A stretch of DNA of 64,000 nt from Bacillus proteolyticus (GCF_001884065.1 NZ_MACH01000167.1:122766-186765), one strand, 5' to 3'; positions 26,081 to 36,132 are shown, counted from the stretch's first letter. The notes: a model not told the origin generated them from the letters alone. Numbers and translations are program-made.

Positions 26081-26098
26081 TTCACCCAAAACAGCACA

Positions 26099-26130
26099 AA
26101 AAAGACGCACAGCCAAGCTATGCGTCTTTT
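26099..26130 (-). terminator. murC terminator
   Basis: AAAAGACGCA / TGCGTCTTTT hairpin immediately left of the murC stop codon. Confidence 0.85.
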
Positions 26131-26133
26131 CTA

Positions 26134-27444
26134 TTACTTCTCTGCAACTTGAACTTCTTTTACGTAAGCTGCTTCGAATTTTTGGATGTCTCCTGCGCCC
26201 ATGAAGATAAGAACGCCGTTTTTATGTTTCTTTAATACATCCGTTGTTGTATCTGTAATTAGTTCTGCACCGTCAATACGCTTCTGCAGATCTTCAATTG
26301 TTAATTCACCTTTGTTTTCACGTGCTGATCCGAAAATATCACATAAGTATACTTGGTCAGCTTTACTTAAGCTTTCCGCGAACTCATCTAAAAATTTCTC
26401 TGTACGTGAGAATGTATGTGGCTGGAATACAGCGACAACTTCTCGCTCTGGATGTTTTTGACGAGCTGCTTCAATCGTTGCATTAATTTCTGTCGGATGG
26501 TGTGCATAGTCATCAATGATAACTTGTTCTCCCATTGGCTTTTCATTAAAGCGACGTTTTACGCCTTCAAAAGTTGTTAGCTGATGCTTAACTGCTTCTA
26601 CATCAACGTTTTCATAATGGCAAAGCGCGATTACTGCTAATGCATTTAATACGCTGTGATCGCCATATCCTGTGATTTTGAACGTGTCATAGTACGTATT
26701 ACGAACGAATACGTCGAATATAGTACCATCTGTTCTCTTTTGGATGTTACGTGCTTGGAAATCATTATCTTCTCCAAATCCATAGAAAATAACAGGTACT
26801 TTCGCTTGAATTTTTTGAAGTTCTTCATCATCTCCACATGCAATAATGCCTTTTTTCACTTGCAATGCCATCTCTTGGAATGCACTGAATACATCATTGA
26901 CATCTGTAAAATAATCTGGATGATCAAAATCAATGTTTGTCATAATTGCATAGTCTGGATAGTAAGACAAGAAATGACGACGATACTCACAAGCTTCAAA
27001 TACAAAATACTTACTATTTTCTACCCCATGCCCAGTTCCATCTCCAATAAGATAAGATGTTGGGTGTGCGCCTTGCATTACATGGGCTAACAAACCTGTA
27101 GTTGATGTTTTTCCATGTGCACCAGTTACAGCAACACTTGTGTACTGATCCATAAGATCACCTAAGAAGTGATGGTAACGATGTACTGGGATATTTAATT
27201 CTTTTGCTGCTACGATTTCTTCATGCGTATCAGGAAATGCATTTCCTGCGATAATCACTTGTCCTTCTTTAATATTATTCTTATCAAAAGGAAGGATGGA
27301 AATACCACGCTTTTCCAATGCTGTTTGTGTAAAGAAACGCTTTTCATAATCAGACCCTTGAACAGTATGCTTCATGTCATGAAGAATTTGCGCTAATGAA
27401 CTCATTCCTGTTCCTTTAATTCCTACAAAATGGTAAACTGTCAT
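26134..27444 (-). CDS. murC: UDP-N-acetylmuramate--L-alanine ligase
   Basis: A 436-residue Mur ligase that adds L-alanine to UDP-MurNAc, the first amino acid of the peptidoglycan stem, in the cytoplasm. The N-terminal UDP-binding motif is [16 protein letters not shown]. The ATP loop is [16 protein letters not shown]. Mur signatures [16 protein letters not shown] and [10 protein letters not shown] are present. Length equals Bacillus MurC. GGAGGTTC precedes the ATG. In B. subtilis it is next to ytpT/sftA; here a nicotinate phosphoribosyltransferase-like gene lies between them. Confidence 0.98.
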   Translation of the reverse strand: MTVYHFVGIKGTGMSSLAQILHDMKHTVQGSDYEKRFFTQTALEKRGISILPFDKNNIKEGQVIIAGNAFPDTHEEIVAAKELNIPVHRYHHFLGDLMDQYTSVAVTGAHGKTSTTGLLAHVMQGAHPTSYLIGDGTGHGVENSKYFVFEACEYRRHFLSYYPDYAIMTNIDFDHPDYFTDVNDVFSAFQEMALQVKKGIIACGDDEELQKIQAKVPVIFYGFGEDNDFQARNIQKRTDGTIFDVFVRNTYYDTFKITGYGDHSVLNALAVIALCHYENVDVEAVKHQLTTFEGVKRRFNEKPMGEQVIIDDYAHHPTEINATIEAARQKHPEREVVAVFQPHTFSRTEKFLDEFAESLSKADQVYLCDIFGSARENKGELTIEDLQKRIDGAELITDTTTDVLKKHKNGVLIFMGAGDIQKFEAAYVKEVQVAEK

Positions 27445-27655
27445 CTTAAAGAACCTCCAACATTTCGAACTAATACAACGGCCTATCTATAAGACAGTAT
27501 ATGAATCTTTTCTTATTTTGGTAATCATCATACATTTCTGATGAAGCGAAGTTTTCTTTAATCTTCACTTATCAGGATAACCACGTACGTACTTCTTTTT
27601 ATGTCCATAACAAACTTATTATAGCAAAAAACCAGCTGTTATACTATGATAACAG

Positions 27656-27690
27656 AAAAACTGATAGGGTCAATCACCTATCAGTTTTTC
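27656..27690 (-). terminator. Terminator of the nicotinate phosphoribosyltransferase-like gene
   Basis: AAAAACTGATAGG, loop, CCTATCAGTTTTT directly after the leftward stop codon. Confidence 0.9.
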
Positions 27691-27696
27691 TCATTT

Positions 27697-28815
27697 TTAC
27701 ATATCTTCTTTTGTTTCTAATTGAACACGCTCTAGACGTGGATTTGGACGGTATTTACGACCTGCTTTTGCTTCTGGTTTTCCATTTAATTCTACGTTAT
27801 CACCGGTAAAGCCAATATTCATTTTTAATAAGCTACTTCCTACTCCATATATATCGACAGGAACATTTTGAGCTTCGAATTCACGAATACGCTTCTCATC
27901 AAATCCACCAGTTACAACGATATCTACATGTTGGAACCCTTCCTCATCAAGAGCTTTACGAAGTGCAAATACAAGCGATGGATTTACACCACGTGGATCA
28001 AATGTTCCAAGTACTTCTGGGTGACGAATGAAGTATTGATCAATCATTGTACGAGACGTATCAACACGCACACCTTTTAATGTTGATCCAAATTCACGAG
28101 CTACGCGAAGTGCATCTGTAATGACATCATTATTGTAATCAATTAATACAACTAATTCATCTTCTGGGAATTTCTTATGATACGCTTTTGCAGCTTCAAC
28201 AACATCACCATTAAACATTTGAATTAATGCGTGAGGCATCGTCCCCATACCACTTCTGCCCCACCACTCATTCATTGCATGCGTCGCTTGTGCGCTCATA
28301 CCTCCGATGTATGCCGCATAACCGTCACCAGCTTGTTGCGTATAATGATCATCACGATCTCCCATGAAAATAACTGGTTTTTCTTTATCTACACTACGTG
28401 CAGCTTGGACAACGTTATATACGTTTGTCGCAACTGATGTACGACGAGCTAAAATCCCATCAATTACACCTTCTAAAAATCCGAAATTTTCATAAGGACC
28501 ATGAATTGTTAAAACTGTTTCAAACGGACTAATATTATCGCCATCCTTTAAAGAATGAATTTCTAATTCCTCAGGATTTTTGGCAAATGTTTGTAGCAAT
28601 GCGATTACCTCATCTGTTCCGCAAAGAACTGCATGTTCCTTTTGGAAAAACTGCATTGTTACAACACTTTTCGGGCGAAATTCTTCAATGATTTCTCTAG
28701 TTTTTAAAAAGTAAACGGCAGAGAACCATCCTTCTCCAACTCGCTCGTCAAATTTAAATGTTCTATTTGTTAGTCGATTTATTTCACCTTTTAATTTTAA
28801 TTCAATTTCTTTCAT
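27697..28815 (-). CDS. Nicotinate phosphoribosyltransferase family protein
   Basis: A 372-residue type II phosphoribosyltransferase of the NAPRTase family, which makes nicotinate mononucleotide from nicotinate and PRPP for NAD salvage. Supporting segments are GEGWFSAVYFLKTREII, ILARRTSVATNVYNVVQAA, the phosphate-binding GGFDEKRI and GVGSSLLKMNIGFTGD, and VRVDTSRTM. It is shorter than the main B. subtilis PncB (YueK, about 490 residues), so it may be a paralogue with a different base. No symbol assigned. Confidence 0.85.
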   Translation of the reverse strand: MKEIELKLKGEINRLTNRTFKFDERVGEGWFSAVYFLKTREIIEEFRPKSVVTMQFFQKEHAVLCGTDEVIALLQTFAKNPEELEIHSLKDGDNISPFETVLTIHGPYENFGFLEGVIDGILARRTSVATNVYNVVQAARSVDKEKPVIFMGDRDDHYTQQAGDGYAAYIGGMSAQATHAMNEWWGRSGMGTMPHALIQMFNGDVVEAAKAYHKKFPEDELVVLIDYNNDVITDALRVAREFGSTLKGVRVDTSRTMIDQYFIRHPEVLGTFDPRGVNPSLVFALRKALDEEGFQHVDIVVTGGFDEKRIREFEAQNVPVDIYGVGSSLLKMNIGFTGDNVELNGKPEAKAGRKYRPNPRLERVQLETKEDM

Positions 28816-28876
28816 GTCGCTTTACTCCCTACTTTACTATCCAACATTTTCTATTAGTATACAGCAAAACCGTTTA

Positions 28877-31800
28877 CTATACATTTGTTTCCTGCATAGC
28901 AGCGAATTCATCCTCAGAAATAAGGACATCTCTCGGTTTCGTTCCTCTTCCTTCAGAAATAATCCCTTGCGATTCCATCTCTTCAATTAGACGTGCCGCG
29001 CGATTATAACCGATGCGGAATTTTCGCTGTACAGAAGATGTGGACGCTCCCCCTTGTTCTACAACAAATTGACATGCGTCAAAGAACAATTCGTCTTCCG
29101 ACTCAGCTTGTTCTGTTTTCGCTAATAAATCCTCTTGCTTAAATAAGTAGTTCGGCTTCATTTGCTTTCTCACATGATCAACTGTTTTCTCAATCTCATC
29201 ATCCGATACATATACACCTTGTACACGAACCGGTTTAGACGTACCGTTTCCTAAGAATAACATATCACCACGACCAAGTAATTTCTCCGCGCCCCCAATA
29301 TCGATAATCGTACGCGAATCAACTTGAGATGATACTGTAAACGCAATACGCGTTGGAATGTTTGATTTAATTAAACCTGTAATAACGTCTACAGATGGTC
29401 TCTGCGTCGCAACTAATAAGTGAATACCACAAGCACGAGCTTTTTGTGCAATACGACAAATCGCTTCCTCAACATCACCAGGAGCAACCATCATTAAGTC
29501 CGCTAACTCGTCAATGACGATTACAATATAAGGTAACGTCTCACCTGGGATTTCTCTCCCACTTACAATCGTATTGTAACGAGTTAAATCACGAGCACCA
29601 GCATGCGCAAACAATTCATAACGACGTTCCATCTCTTCAACTGCCCACTTTAGCGCAGCTGTTGCTGCTTTTACATCAGTAATAACAGGTGCTACAAGAT
29701 GTGGAACAGAATTGTATGGTGCAAGCTCAACCATCTTCGGATCGATTAACATTAACTTCACTTCATGCGGTTTCGCTTTATATAAAATGCTCGTTAAAAT
29801 TGCGTTAATACACACACTTTTCCCAGAACCTGTTGCACCCGCAATAAGTCCGTGTGGCATTTTCCGAATATCAGTTACAATTGGATCGCCTGAAATATCA
29901 AGCCCGAGCGCAACTGTAAGCGGTGATTCGCTCTTTGTAAACACAGGACTTCTTAAAATTTCACGAAGAAATACTGGCTTACTTTCTTTATTTGGAACTT
30001 CGATTCCAATCGCACTCTTCCCTGGAATTGGCGCTTCAATACGAATATCTTTCGCAGCTAAGCTTAACTTAATATCATCACTTAAATTTGTAATTTTATT
30101 TACTTTCACACCTGGGTCTGGCTGTACTTCAAAACGAGTTACTGCTGGACCTTGCGATACGTTAATAACATGTGCACCAACATGAAAATTATTAAACGTT
30201 GTATCTAATAATTCTTTCTGTTCATCCAACCATTCCGTATTATCTAACGCTGCTTGCTGTGGAATTGACAACAATGTTAATGGCGGAATTGCATATGTCG
30301 GTGGTGTTTGCAATACATTTCGCATATCGTTCTCTCTTTGATTTACAACATATGCTTTCTCTTGTACTTCCGTACTTGAATTTGGCTTTTGTACTTGCTC
30401 TACCACTACCTGTTGCACTGGTTTTTCTCCCACTTGTGGTTCTACTACTACTTGCTGCATTAGTTGTTCTTCCACTCGTGATTCTACCACTACTTGCTGC
30501 ACTGGACGTTCTTCCACTTGTGGTTCTACTACTACTTGCTGCACTGGACGTTCTTCCACTTGTGGTTCTACTACTTGCTGCACTGGACGTTCTTCCACTC
30601 GTGATTCTACCACTACTACCTGCTGCACTGGTTTTTCTTCCACTTGTGGTTCTACCACTACCTGCTGCACTGGTTTTTCTTCCACGTGTGGTTCTACTAT
30701 CACTTGCTGCATTGGCTTTTCTTCCACTTGTGATTCTATTATCTCTTGCTGCATTGGCTTTTCTTCCACTTGTGATTCTATTATCTCTTGTTGCATCTGT
30801 TCTTCTACTTGGTGTACAGGCTTATTCTCTACTCGTTCACTCATAGAAGGTTGCATTGCATTCATTCTAGCCGCATGTCTTTCCCTTAATCGTGTCCTGT
30901 CTTGTTTTAACATAACAACATTAAATGGTACATGACGCTTTTTCTCACGTTTTGGCTCTTCTTTTTGTACAACTGGTTGTTCTTCCACAATCGGTGCTTC
31001 TTCTACAACTTGTTGTTCTTCCACAACCGGTGCTTCCTCTACAACTTGTTGTTCTTCCGCAATCGGTGCTTCCTCTACAACTCGTTGTTCTTCCGCAATC
31101 GGTGCTTCCTCTACAACTCGTTGTTCTTCCACAATCAGTGCTTCTTCTACAACTTGTTGTTCTTCCGCAATCGGTGCTTCTTCTACAACTTGTTGTTCTT
31201 CCACAATCGGTGCTTCTTCTACAACTTGTTGTTCTTCCACAACCGGCGCTTCTTCTACAACTTGTTGTTCTTCCGCAATCAGTGCTTCTTCTACAACTTG
31301 TTGTTCTTCCACAACCGGCGCTTCTTCTACAACTTGTTGTTCTTCCGCAATCAGTGCTTCTTCTACAACTTGTTGTTCTTCTGCAATTAAAACATTCGCA
31401 AAGCTTTGAACATCTTTCTTCGTTTGTTCATCAGCATTAGCACCATGTATGAATTCATTCTTTTGTTCAATTGCTTCATTTAACAACATTTCTTGCTGCG
31501 TTTCCTCAAGTGCTACAGGTTCCGCTTCTTCTGGCGCTTCTGTTTCCGCAATTACTTCCACTTCTTCTAACTCTTCGGCTTCCGCAATTACTTCCACTTC
31601 TTCTGGCTCTTCGGCTTCCGCAATTACTTCCACTTCTTCTAACTCTTCGGCTTCTACAATTACTTCCACTTCTTCTAACTCTTCGGCTTCTGCAATTACT
31701 TCCACTTCTTCTGGCTCTTCGGCTTCCGCAATTACTTCCACTTCTTCTGGCTCTTCGGCTTCTGCAATTACTTCCGCTTCTTCTGGCTCTTCGGCTTCTG

Positions 31801-33079
31801 CAATTACTTCCACTTCTTCTGGCTCTTCGGCTTCTGTAATTACTTCCGTTTCTTCTGGCTCTTCGGCTTCTACAATTACTTCCACTTCTTCTAACTCTTC
31901 GGCTTCTGCAATTACTTCCACTTCTTCTGGCTCTTCGGCTTCCGCAATTACTTCCACTTCTTCTGGCTCTTCGGCTTCTGCAATTACTTCCGCTTCTTCT
32001 GGCTCTTCGGCTTCTGTAACTTCTTCAAATTCTTCTGGTATTTCCACAATAATTGTTTCTTCAAGTTTTTCTTCTGCTTTGACAATCACTGCTTCTTCTG
32101 GAATTTTCTTTTCTACTTCAGTAGTAGCTTCTTCTATTTCTGTATTACGTTTAATTTCTTCTGATAAGATTGTACCCTCGTGCTCTACTTTAGAATCTAC
32201 TAATTCTTCTTGTAGAATGCTTTCGTTTAACACCACTACATCTTTTTCTTGCTTTGCATCTCCCGTACGCTCAGCTACCGTTTTACGAAGTAATTCATCC
32301 ACTGAAACTTCCTGCGGTGTATTTATTTCTTGAACTACTTCTTCCTCTTCTACTAAAGGCTCTTGGCGTTCAATTTCATAACCGTTTTTCTCTAGCCATT
32401 GATCAACAACTGATTTTTCTTTCTTTTTACCTTGTTGACTAACTCCTTCATGACTAGGAGAAGAATTCGTTGCTTGCCCTTCTGAGAAATCAGATAATGT
32501 ATATCCTTTTTTCTCTAACCATGCATCAACGACTGATTTGCCCTCTACAGATATTTCAAGATCTTCTCTTTCCTGTTCTTCCTCCTGCTTTTCTACCTTT
32601 TTCTCTACAGAAGGACGATTATATCCGTAAATTGGCGAAATCATTTCTGTTGGACGAAATGGTCTACGGTTATTTTCTTGCGACGGTACGGATGCTTTTT
32701 TTACGACAGGTTCTCGCTGCGGTTCATATTGCACTTCCGGCTCTTCATATGTAGAAACTACCTTCTCCACATATGGTCGCCTACTTCTTTCCACTTTTAT
32801 TCCTCTTTGAGTCGGCTGATTTTCATATACTCCTCTTTGAACAGGTTGTTCTTCAAAGTGGGGTAATTCTTTTACATCATCCTCTTCAAATCCATCATCT
32901 GGTATTAATGGAAAACGGCATTTACCTGCGTTCCTACTTGCCATTTGTGCTTCTCTTGCTTCAGTGTAGTGGTTTACACGAGGAATTTTCGGCTGACTTT
33001 CAGTTTGCTTTGGTACTTCTTTATTCATCGCTGTTTGTTCTTCCTCTTTGTTAAACAGCTTTTTCATCCAATCTAACAT
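28877..33079 (-). CDS. sftA: DNA translocase SftA (FtsK/SpoIIIE family), enlarged
   Basis: A 1400-residue cytosolic FtsK-type motor that moves DNA out of the closing division septum. There are no N-terminal membrane spans (start MLDWMKKLFNKEEEQ), unlike SpoIIIE. Residues about 1-350 are charged, with KSVVDAWLEKKGY and KSVVDQWLEKNGY. About 350-890 is three tandem-repeat tracts listed separately. The motor (about 935-1310) has Walker A GATGSGKSV near 1083, Walker B IVIVIDELADLMMVA, and ATQRPSVDVITGLIKSNIPTRIAF. The gamma winged helix is at the C-terminus (QGGASTSSVQRKFRIGYNRAARLIEEME). B. subtilis SftA is about 950 residues; the excess is repeats. The ATG at 33079 follows AGAGTGG; a GTG three codons earlier is possible. 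Confidence 0.95.
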   Translation of the reverse strand: MLDWMKKLFNKEEEQTAMNKEVPKQTESQPKIPRVNHYTEAREAQMASRNAGKCRFPLIPDDGFEEDDVKELPHFEEQPVQRGVYENQPTQRGIKVERSRRPYVEKVVSTYEEPEVQYEPQREPVVKKASVPSQENNRRPFRPTEMISPIYGYNRPSVEKKVEKQEEEQEREDLEISVEGKSVVDAWLEKKGYTLSDFSEGQATNSSPSHEGVSQQGKKKEKSVVDQWLEKNGYEIERQEPLVEEEEVVQEINTPQEVSVDELLRKTVAERTGDAKQEKDVVVLNESILQEELVDSKVEHEGTILSEEIKRNTEIEEATTEVEKKIPEEAVIVKAEEKLEETIIVEIPEEFEEVTEAEEPEEAEVIAEAEEPEEVEVIAEAEEPEEVEVIAEAEELEEVEVIVEAEEPEETEVITEAEEPEEVEVIAEAEEPEEAEVIAEAEEPEEVEVIAEAEEPEEVEVIAEAEELEEVEVIVEAEELEEVEVIAEAEEPEEVEVIAEAEELEEVEVIAETEAPEEAEPVALEETQQEMLLNEAIEQKNEFIHGANADEQTKKDVQSFANVLIAEEQQVVEEALIAEEQQVVEEAPVVEEQQVVEEALIAEEQQVVEEAPVVEEQQVVEEAPIVEEQQVVEEAPIAEEQQVVEEALIVEEQRVVEEAPIAEEQRVVEEAPIAEEQQVVEEAPVVEEQQVVEEAPIVEEQPVVQKEEPKREKKRHVPFNVVMLKQDRTRLRERHAARMNAMQPSMSERVENKPVHQVEEQMQQEIIESQVEEKPMQQEIIESQVEEKPMQQVIVEPHVEEKPVQQVVVEPQVEEKPVQQVVVVESRVEERPVQQVVEPQVEERPVQQVVVEPQVEERPVQQVVVESRVEEQLMQQVVVEPQVGEKPVQQVVVEQVQKPNSSTEVQEKAYVVNQRENDMRNVLQTPPTYAIPPLTLLSIPQQAALDNTEWLDEQKELLDTTFNNFHVGAHVINVSQGPAVTRFEVQPDPGVKVNKITNLSDDIKLSLAAKDIRIEAPIPGKSAIGIEVPNKESKPVFLREILRSPVFTKSESPLTVALGLDISGDPIVTDIRKMPHGLIAGATGSGKSVCINAILTSILYKAKPHEVKLMLIDPKMVELAPYNSVPHLVAPVITDVKAATAALKWAVEEMERRYELFAHAGARDLTRYNTIVSGREIPGETLPYIVIVIDELADLMMVAPGDVEEAICRIAQKARACGIHLLVATQRPSVDVITGLIKSNIPTRIAFTVSSQVDSRTIIDIGGAEKLLGRGDMLFLGNGTSKPVRVQGVYVSDDEIEKTVDHVRKQMKPNYLFKQEDLLAKTEQAESEDELFFDACQFVVEQGGASTSSVQRKFRIGYNRAARLIEEMESQGIISEGRGTKPRDVLISEDEFAAMQETNV
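30395..30815 (-). repeat. Coding minisatellite 1 in sftA: about ten 14-residue units
   Basis: About ten copies of a 14-residue (42-bp) unit, VEEKPVQQVVVEPQ, with variants QEIIESQ and VVVESR and small one-residue length changes. The unit is alpha-helical/coil-prone and acidic. DNA identity between units is high, so the tract can vary by slippage or recombination. Confidence 0.9.
30970..31395 (-). repeat. Coding minisatellite 2 in sftA: twelve 12-residue units
   Basis: Twelve near-perfect 36-bp units encode [PL][IV][AV]EEQQVVEEA. Variation is confined mostly to the first three residues and to Q/R at position 7. The plus strand of this tract is open for over 150 codons, producing antisense reading frames that I regard as by-products of the period being a multiple of three. 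Confidence 0.92.
31525..32020 (-). repeat. Coding minisatellite 3 in sftA: thirteen 12-residue units
   Basis: Thirteen 36-bp units encode AEAEEPEEVEVI with P/L, V/A/T and A/V/T substitutions, then a diverged AETEAPEEAEPV. The segment is extremely acidic (about half Glu) and probably an extended or helical linker. A higher-order pattern (a P-P-L run repeated) suggests block duplication within the array. Confidence 0.92.
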
Positions 33080-33202
33080 GCTTACCACTCTTTCTACTAA
33101 ATAGTAACATCCTTTATTGTATCAGCATTCGGCAAAAAGTGCAGGTAAAATTAAGCATGTCATATTTATCCATAATATTCTAATTTACGAGTGTTTTCAT
33201 AT

Positions 33203-33240
33203 AAAAAAACGCAACCTCTCATGTAAGACTGCGTTTAAGC
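33203..33240 (-). terminator. Terminator of the amidase lipoprotein gene
   Basis: Leftward AAACGCA ... TGCGTTTTTTT hairpin at the stop codon of the amidase gene. Confidence 0.75.
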
Positions 33241-34173
33241 TTTACTCTTTCGATATTCATCTACACTATCCGTTACACTTTGCAATAAAGAATTTACATA
33301 CTGTGGGTCAGATAATTTTTTATCTTCTTCAGGGTTTGACATAAATCCAAGTTCTAATAGTACACCAGGAACTTTTGCCCAATTAAATCCAGAAAGATCG
33401 TCCCTGAATTTAATCCCATTTACTTTCACCTGATTGTTTTCTCTCATTTTATTTACAATCGTTTGAGAGATTTGAAGACTTTCCGCATAAATCTCTTTCG
33501 TAAACGGACTTCCTTCTGCCGGCGTCAATACAGCAAATCCACTTTGATTTGGATTTTCAGAACCATCTGCATGAAGGCGCAAAAATAAATTCGCTTTATG
33601 ATCATTCGCGAATGTTGCTCGTTCCTTATTACTTATATCAACTTCATGCGACGTTCGCGTCATCAATACTTGCATTCCTTTTGCTTCAAGCTTTTCTTTT
33701 AATATAAAAGCCATTTCTAATACAAGGACAGCCTCTCTCTTGTTCGTCACAACACCTGTTGTACCATCTGTCACTTTATATTTCTGTGTTGTTGCTCCTG
33801 GTCCAATCGGCTCTAAATTTAAATTCGCCTTTTGTTGATGCCCTGGATCAATAACGACGAGAAACTTTTCTTGTTTTTCCTTACTCTCTACTTTTTGTTC
33901 ATTATTTTGCATAAGTTGCTCTGTTGGTTGCACTGGCGTAGTTTCCTCTTTCTTTTCCTCGGCCGGCACTTCCTCCTGCTTATGTTCCACTTGCTCATTC
34001 GTTTGAATTGCCTGCGGTTCTTCTTGCTGCTTTTCTACCGGTGCGTCTTCCTTTTTATCATCATTTTTTTGTTGTACAGAAGATGTTGTTTCTTTTTTCG
34101 GCTCTTCTTGCGAACAACCTCCCATATATATTCCAATGAATGCAATCATGCTCATTATTTTTATATACCTCAT
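33235..34173 (-). CDS. N-acetylmuramoyl-L-alanine amidase lipoprotein (Amidase_3)
   Basis: A 312-residue lipoprotein (signal ends MGGC, Cys20). A Glu/Gln/Lys-rich linker follows (about 22-100), then a zinc Amidase_3 domain (about 104-310) that cleaves the MurNAc-L-Ala bond of peptidoglycan. Zinc and catalytic residues are visible: His in VVIDPGHQQ, Glu in TNKREAVLVLEMA, His in LFLRLHADGSENP and Glu in VLLELGFMSNPEED. The acidic linker probably spans the periplasm-like zone to the wall. It lies upstream of sftA in the same direction with a terminator between. Confidence 0.93.
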   Translation of the reverse strand: MRYIKIMSMIAFIGIYMGGCSQEEPKKETTSSVQQKNDDKKEDAPVEKQQEEPQAIQTNEQVEHKQEEVPAEEKKEETTPVQPTEQLMQNNEQKVESKEKQEKFLVVIDPGHQQKANLNLEPIGPGATTQKYKVTDGTTGVVTNKREAVLVLEMAFILKEKLEAKGMQVLMTRTSHEVDISNKERATFANDHKANLFLRLHADGSENPNQSGFAVLTPAEGSPFTKEIYAESLQISQTIVNKMRENNQVKVNGIKFRDDLSGFNWAKVPGVLLELGFMSNPEEDKKLSDPQYVNSLLQSVTDSVDEYRKSKA

Positions 34174-34213
34174 GCTTCTCTCCCATCACTTTGCACCGGG
34201 CTCAAAGTTCTTC

Positions 34214-34564
34214 TTATAATTGTTTTATAACATCATCCATATTTCCAATATAAACAGGCTGCCACGTTTCTGTACCACGCTCTGCAGTATAAACCGGATA
34301 AACGTCATCATCCACATTCACATTCACGAAAACTGGATCGCCCATATCCGTTTCATATCCGATCGCAATCCATCCTTCTTGCCACTTCCCATTTCCTTCA
34401 CTTATTAATGAATTTTTATGTTTATCATATCGGTAACCGACTTGCCCTTTTTCTAATTCACTTTCGCTAAACAAATAAATTTCATAGGAACCTAACTCGA
34501 TATCTTGCTGTTTTGAAGTTTCAATTCGTTTCAGAAGTTCTGCAATTTTTGGTTGTTGTTTCAT
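34214..34564 (-). CDS. SMI1/KNR4 (SUKH)-like protein
   Basis: A 116-residue soluble protein. GWIAIGYETDMGDPVFVNVNVDDDVYPVYTAERG resembles the C-terminal half of SMI1/KNR4 (SUKH) domains, in which small proteins often give immunity to contact-dependent toxins or bind partners. The N-terminal half (SYEIYLFSESELEKGQVGYRYD) fits a shortened version. No toxin gene is adjacent. AAGGGGAT precedes the ATG. Assignment is by eye and moderate. Confidence 0.65.
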   Translation of the reverse strand: MKQQPKIAELLKRIETSKQQDIELGSYEIYLFSESELEKGQVGYRYDKHKNSLISEGNGKWQEGWIAIGYETDMGDPVFVNVNVDDDVYPVYTAERGTETWQPVYIGNMDDVIKQL

Positions 34565-34662
34565 ACGTCTATCCCCTTCTTTTTTCTAAATTTTACCTAA
34601 TACATTTTCAAAATACAATATAGATTTTGAAGAGAAACGTTACAATTCTAAGAATTTCGCAT

Positions 34663-34697
34663 AAAAAAATAGCCCCACATATTGTGAGACTACTTTT
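34663..34697 (-). terminator. Terminator of the ytpPQR group
   Basis: Leftward AGTCTCACA ATA TGTGGGGCTATTTTTTT, just after the ytpR stop codon. Confidence 0.75.
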
Positions 34698-34708
34698 TCT
34701 TATATCAA

Positions 34709-35323
34709 TTAAAATTTAAATTCTTGTCCAACTTCAAAGCTATCTTCTAATACAAGAATACCTTTTTCTTGTGGAGCGTCTGGAAGCTCTAATTCACGTG
34801 CAGAGCAGATCATTCCAGAAGAAGGAACACCGCGAAGTTCAGCTGGTTTAATTAACATACCGCTTGGCATTACAGCACCAATTTTTGCAACGACAACTTT
34901 TTGTCCTGCATCAACGTTTGGTGCACCACATACGATTTGTAATGTTTCTGTACCGATTTCTACTGTACAAATGTTTAATTTATCAGCATTTGGATGCTTC
35001 TCTTTTTCAGCTACATAGCCTACAACAAATTTCGGCGTGAAATCAGCTTCTACTTTTTCTTCAAAGCCATTCTTTGCTAAAATGTCGTTAATTTTTTCAA
35101 CAAATTCTTTTGTTAATGTAACGTTTCCGTTATCTGTTACTTCTACATAAGAAGATGCATTAAAGATGTTGAATCCTGCTGTTACGTTGCTTTCACGATC
35201 GTATACGCGAGCAACATCTCCTTTGCGGTCAAATGTACGGTTTTCTAAAGTAATATCTTGTAAGGTAACAATTAAAGTGTCACCAATTCCTTCAAGGTTG
35301 TAAAAAACGTTCACTTCGTTCAT
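34709..35323 (-). CDS. ytpR: YtpR, tRNA-binding EMAP-II/Arc1p-type protein
   Basis: A 204-residue protein with an N-terminal DUF4479 domain (1-85, [20 protein letters not shown]) and a C-terminal OB-fold tRNA-binding domain (about 95-200) like that of PheT and Met[75 protein letters not shown]. It probably binds tRNA in trans; the partner is unknown. Its start overlaps the ytpQ stop by 4 bp. Confidence 0.95.
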   Translation of the reverse strand: MNEVNVFYNLEGIGDTLIVTLQDITLENRTFDRKGDVARVYDRESNVTAGFNIFNASSYVEVTDNGNVTLTKEFVEKINDILAKNGFEEKVEADFTPKFVVGYVAEKEKHPNADKLNICTVEIGTETLQIVCGAPNVDAGQKVVVAKIGAVMPSGMLIKPAELRGVPSSGMICSARELELPDAPQEKGILVLEDSFEVGQEFKF

Positions 35324-36132
35324 CCTTTCTCTTTTCCATCTGTCTTCTTCCGATTCTTCGCTAAAATAAAGATTGGTTCGAAGTCCCCATCTTCATATAC
35401 GAATGAAAGTGATGTAATCGGAACATGCCCTTCGGCAAAAAATTTCATTGTCATTTGTGCAATAATATCATAACCGATTTCGTTGACGATATCAGCAATA
35501 ATTAATACATCTTGGTGAGGAACTGCCACAACCATGTCACCAGAGATCTTTTCACGCATCGATTGTAGTAACGATTCGTTTAAAATACGAGTCGCATCAT
35601 ACCCATCATTTGTGTTTAAAAAGTAGAATGTGTTACCTGCTACTGTTTCCTGCTTAAATTCATAACCTAATGAGCGAGCATTAAATAATGCCATTTCACG
35701 TACTTGTTGCTCTGTAAGCTCTAATTTTTGCAATAAGCGTTCATCAATTAATCGATACGTTTTATTAGAATCTAGCGCATAGTAAATACGTGTTTCCGCC
35801 GTGTGGTCCGTCATAATAAACGGATTTCCTTCTTCTGATTGTTTCGGGAAAGAAGTAGAGCGAATAACAGGTAAAATTTTCGCCGTGCTATTTTCTTCTT
35901 TATGCATTGCAATTAGCGCTTCTTGTACGTAATAAGCGACCTCTTCAATCGCTTTTTCTTTGTTCACTTCCCATTTTGCTACTACTCCTGGAAGTGATAC
36001 GTTAATACCTTTTTTCGAGTCTGTTTGTTCAATACGAAGGACTTCTTTCTCGCTATCATAATGAAAATCCCATTCTGGTCGAGATAATTTCTTCATTAAC
36101 TCGTCTTTCATCTTTTTACTTGTCATTTTCAT
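35320..36132 (-). CDS. ytpQ: YtpQ, DUF1444 protein
   Basis: A 270-residue soluble protein matching DUF1444/YtpQ (B. subtilis 269 residues): [63 protein letters not shown] and [14 protein letters not shown]. The role is unknown. The ATG at 36132 has a GGGAGGAAAAAG ribosome site; the frame runs 22 codons further without one. Overlap with ytpR shows coupled translation. Confidence 0.92.
   Translation of the reverse strand: MKMTSKKMKDELMKKLSRPEWDFHYDSEKEVLRIEQTDSKKGINVSLPGVVAKWEVNKEKAIEEVAYYVQEALIAMHKEENSTAKILPVIRSTSFPKQSEEGNPFIMTDHTAETRIYYALDSNKTYRLIDERLLQKLELTEQQVREMALFNARSLGYEFKQETVAGNTFYFLNTNDGYDATRILNESLLQSMREKISGDMVVAVPHQDVLIIADIVNEIGYDIIAQMTMKFFAEGHVPITSLSFVYEDGDFEPIFILAKNRKKTDGKEKG

Noticed and set aside
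27618-27646. murC promoter with a perfect TATAAT on the minus strand at 27618-27623
   Set aside because: No acceptable -35 hexamer at 16-18 bp; left out of the feature list.
30925-31440. Long plus-strand frames over the sftA repeats as genes
   Set aside because: They are low-complexity Leu/Val or Phe/Asn repeats that mirror the sense minisatellite; no good ribosome sites, and the motor protein on the minus strand is clearly the gene.
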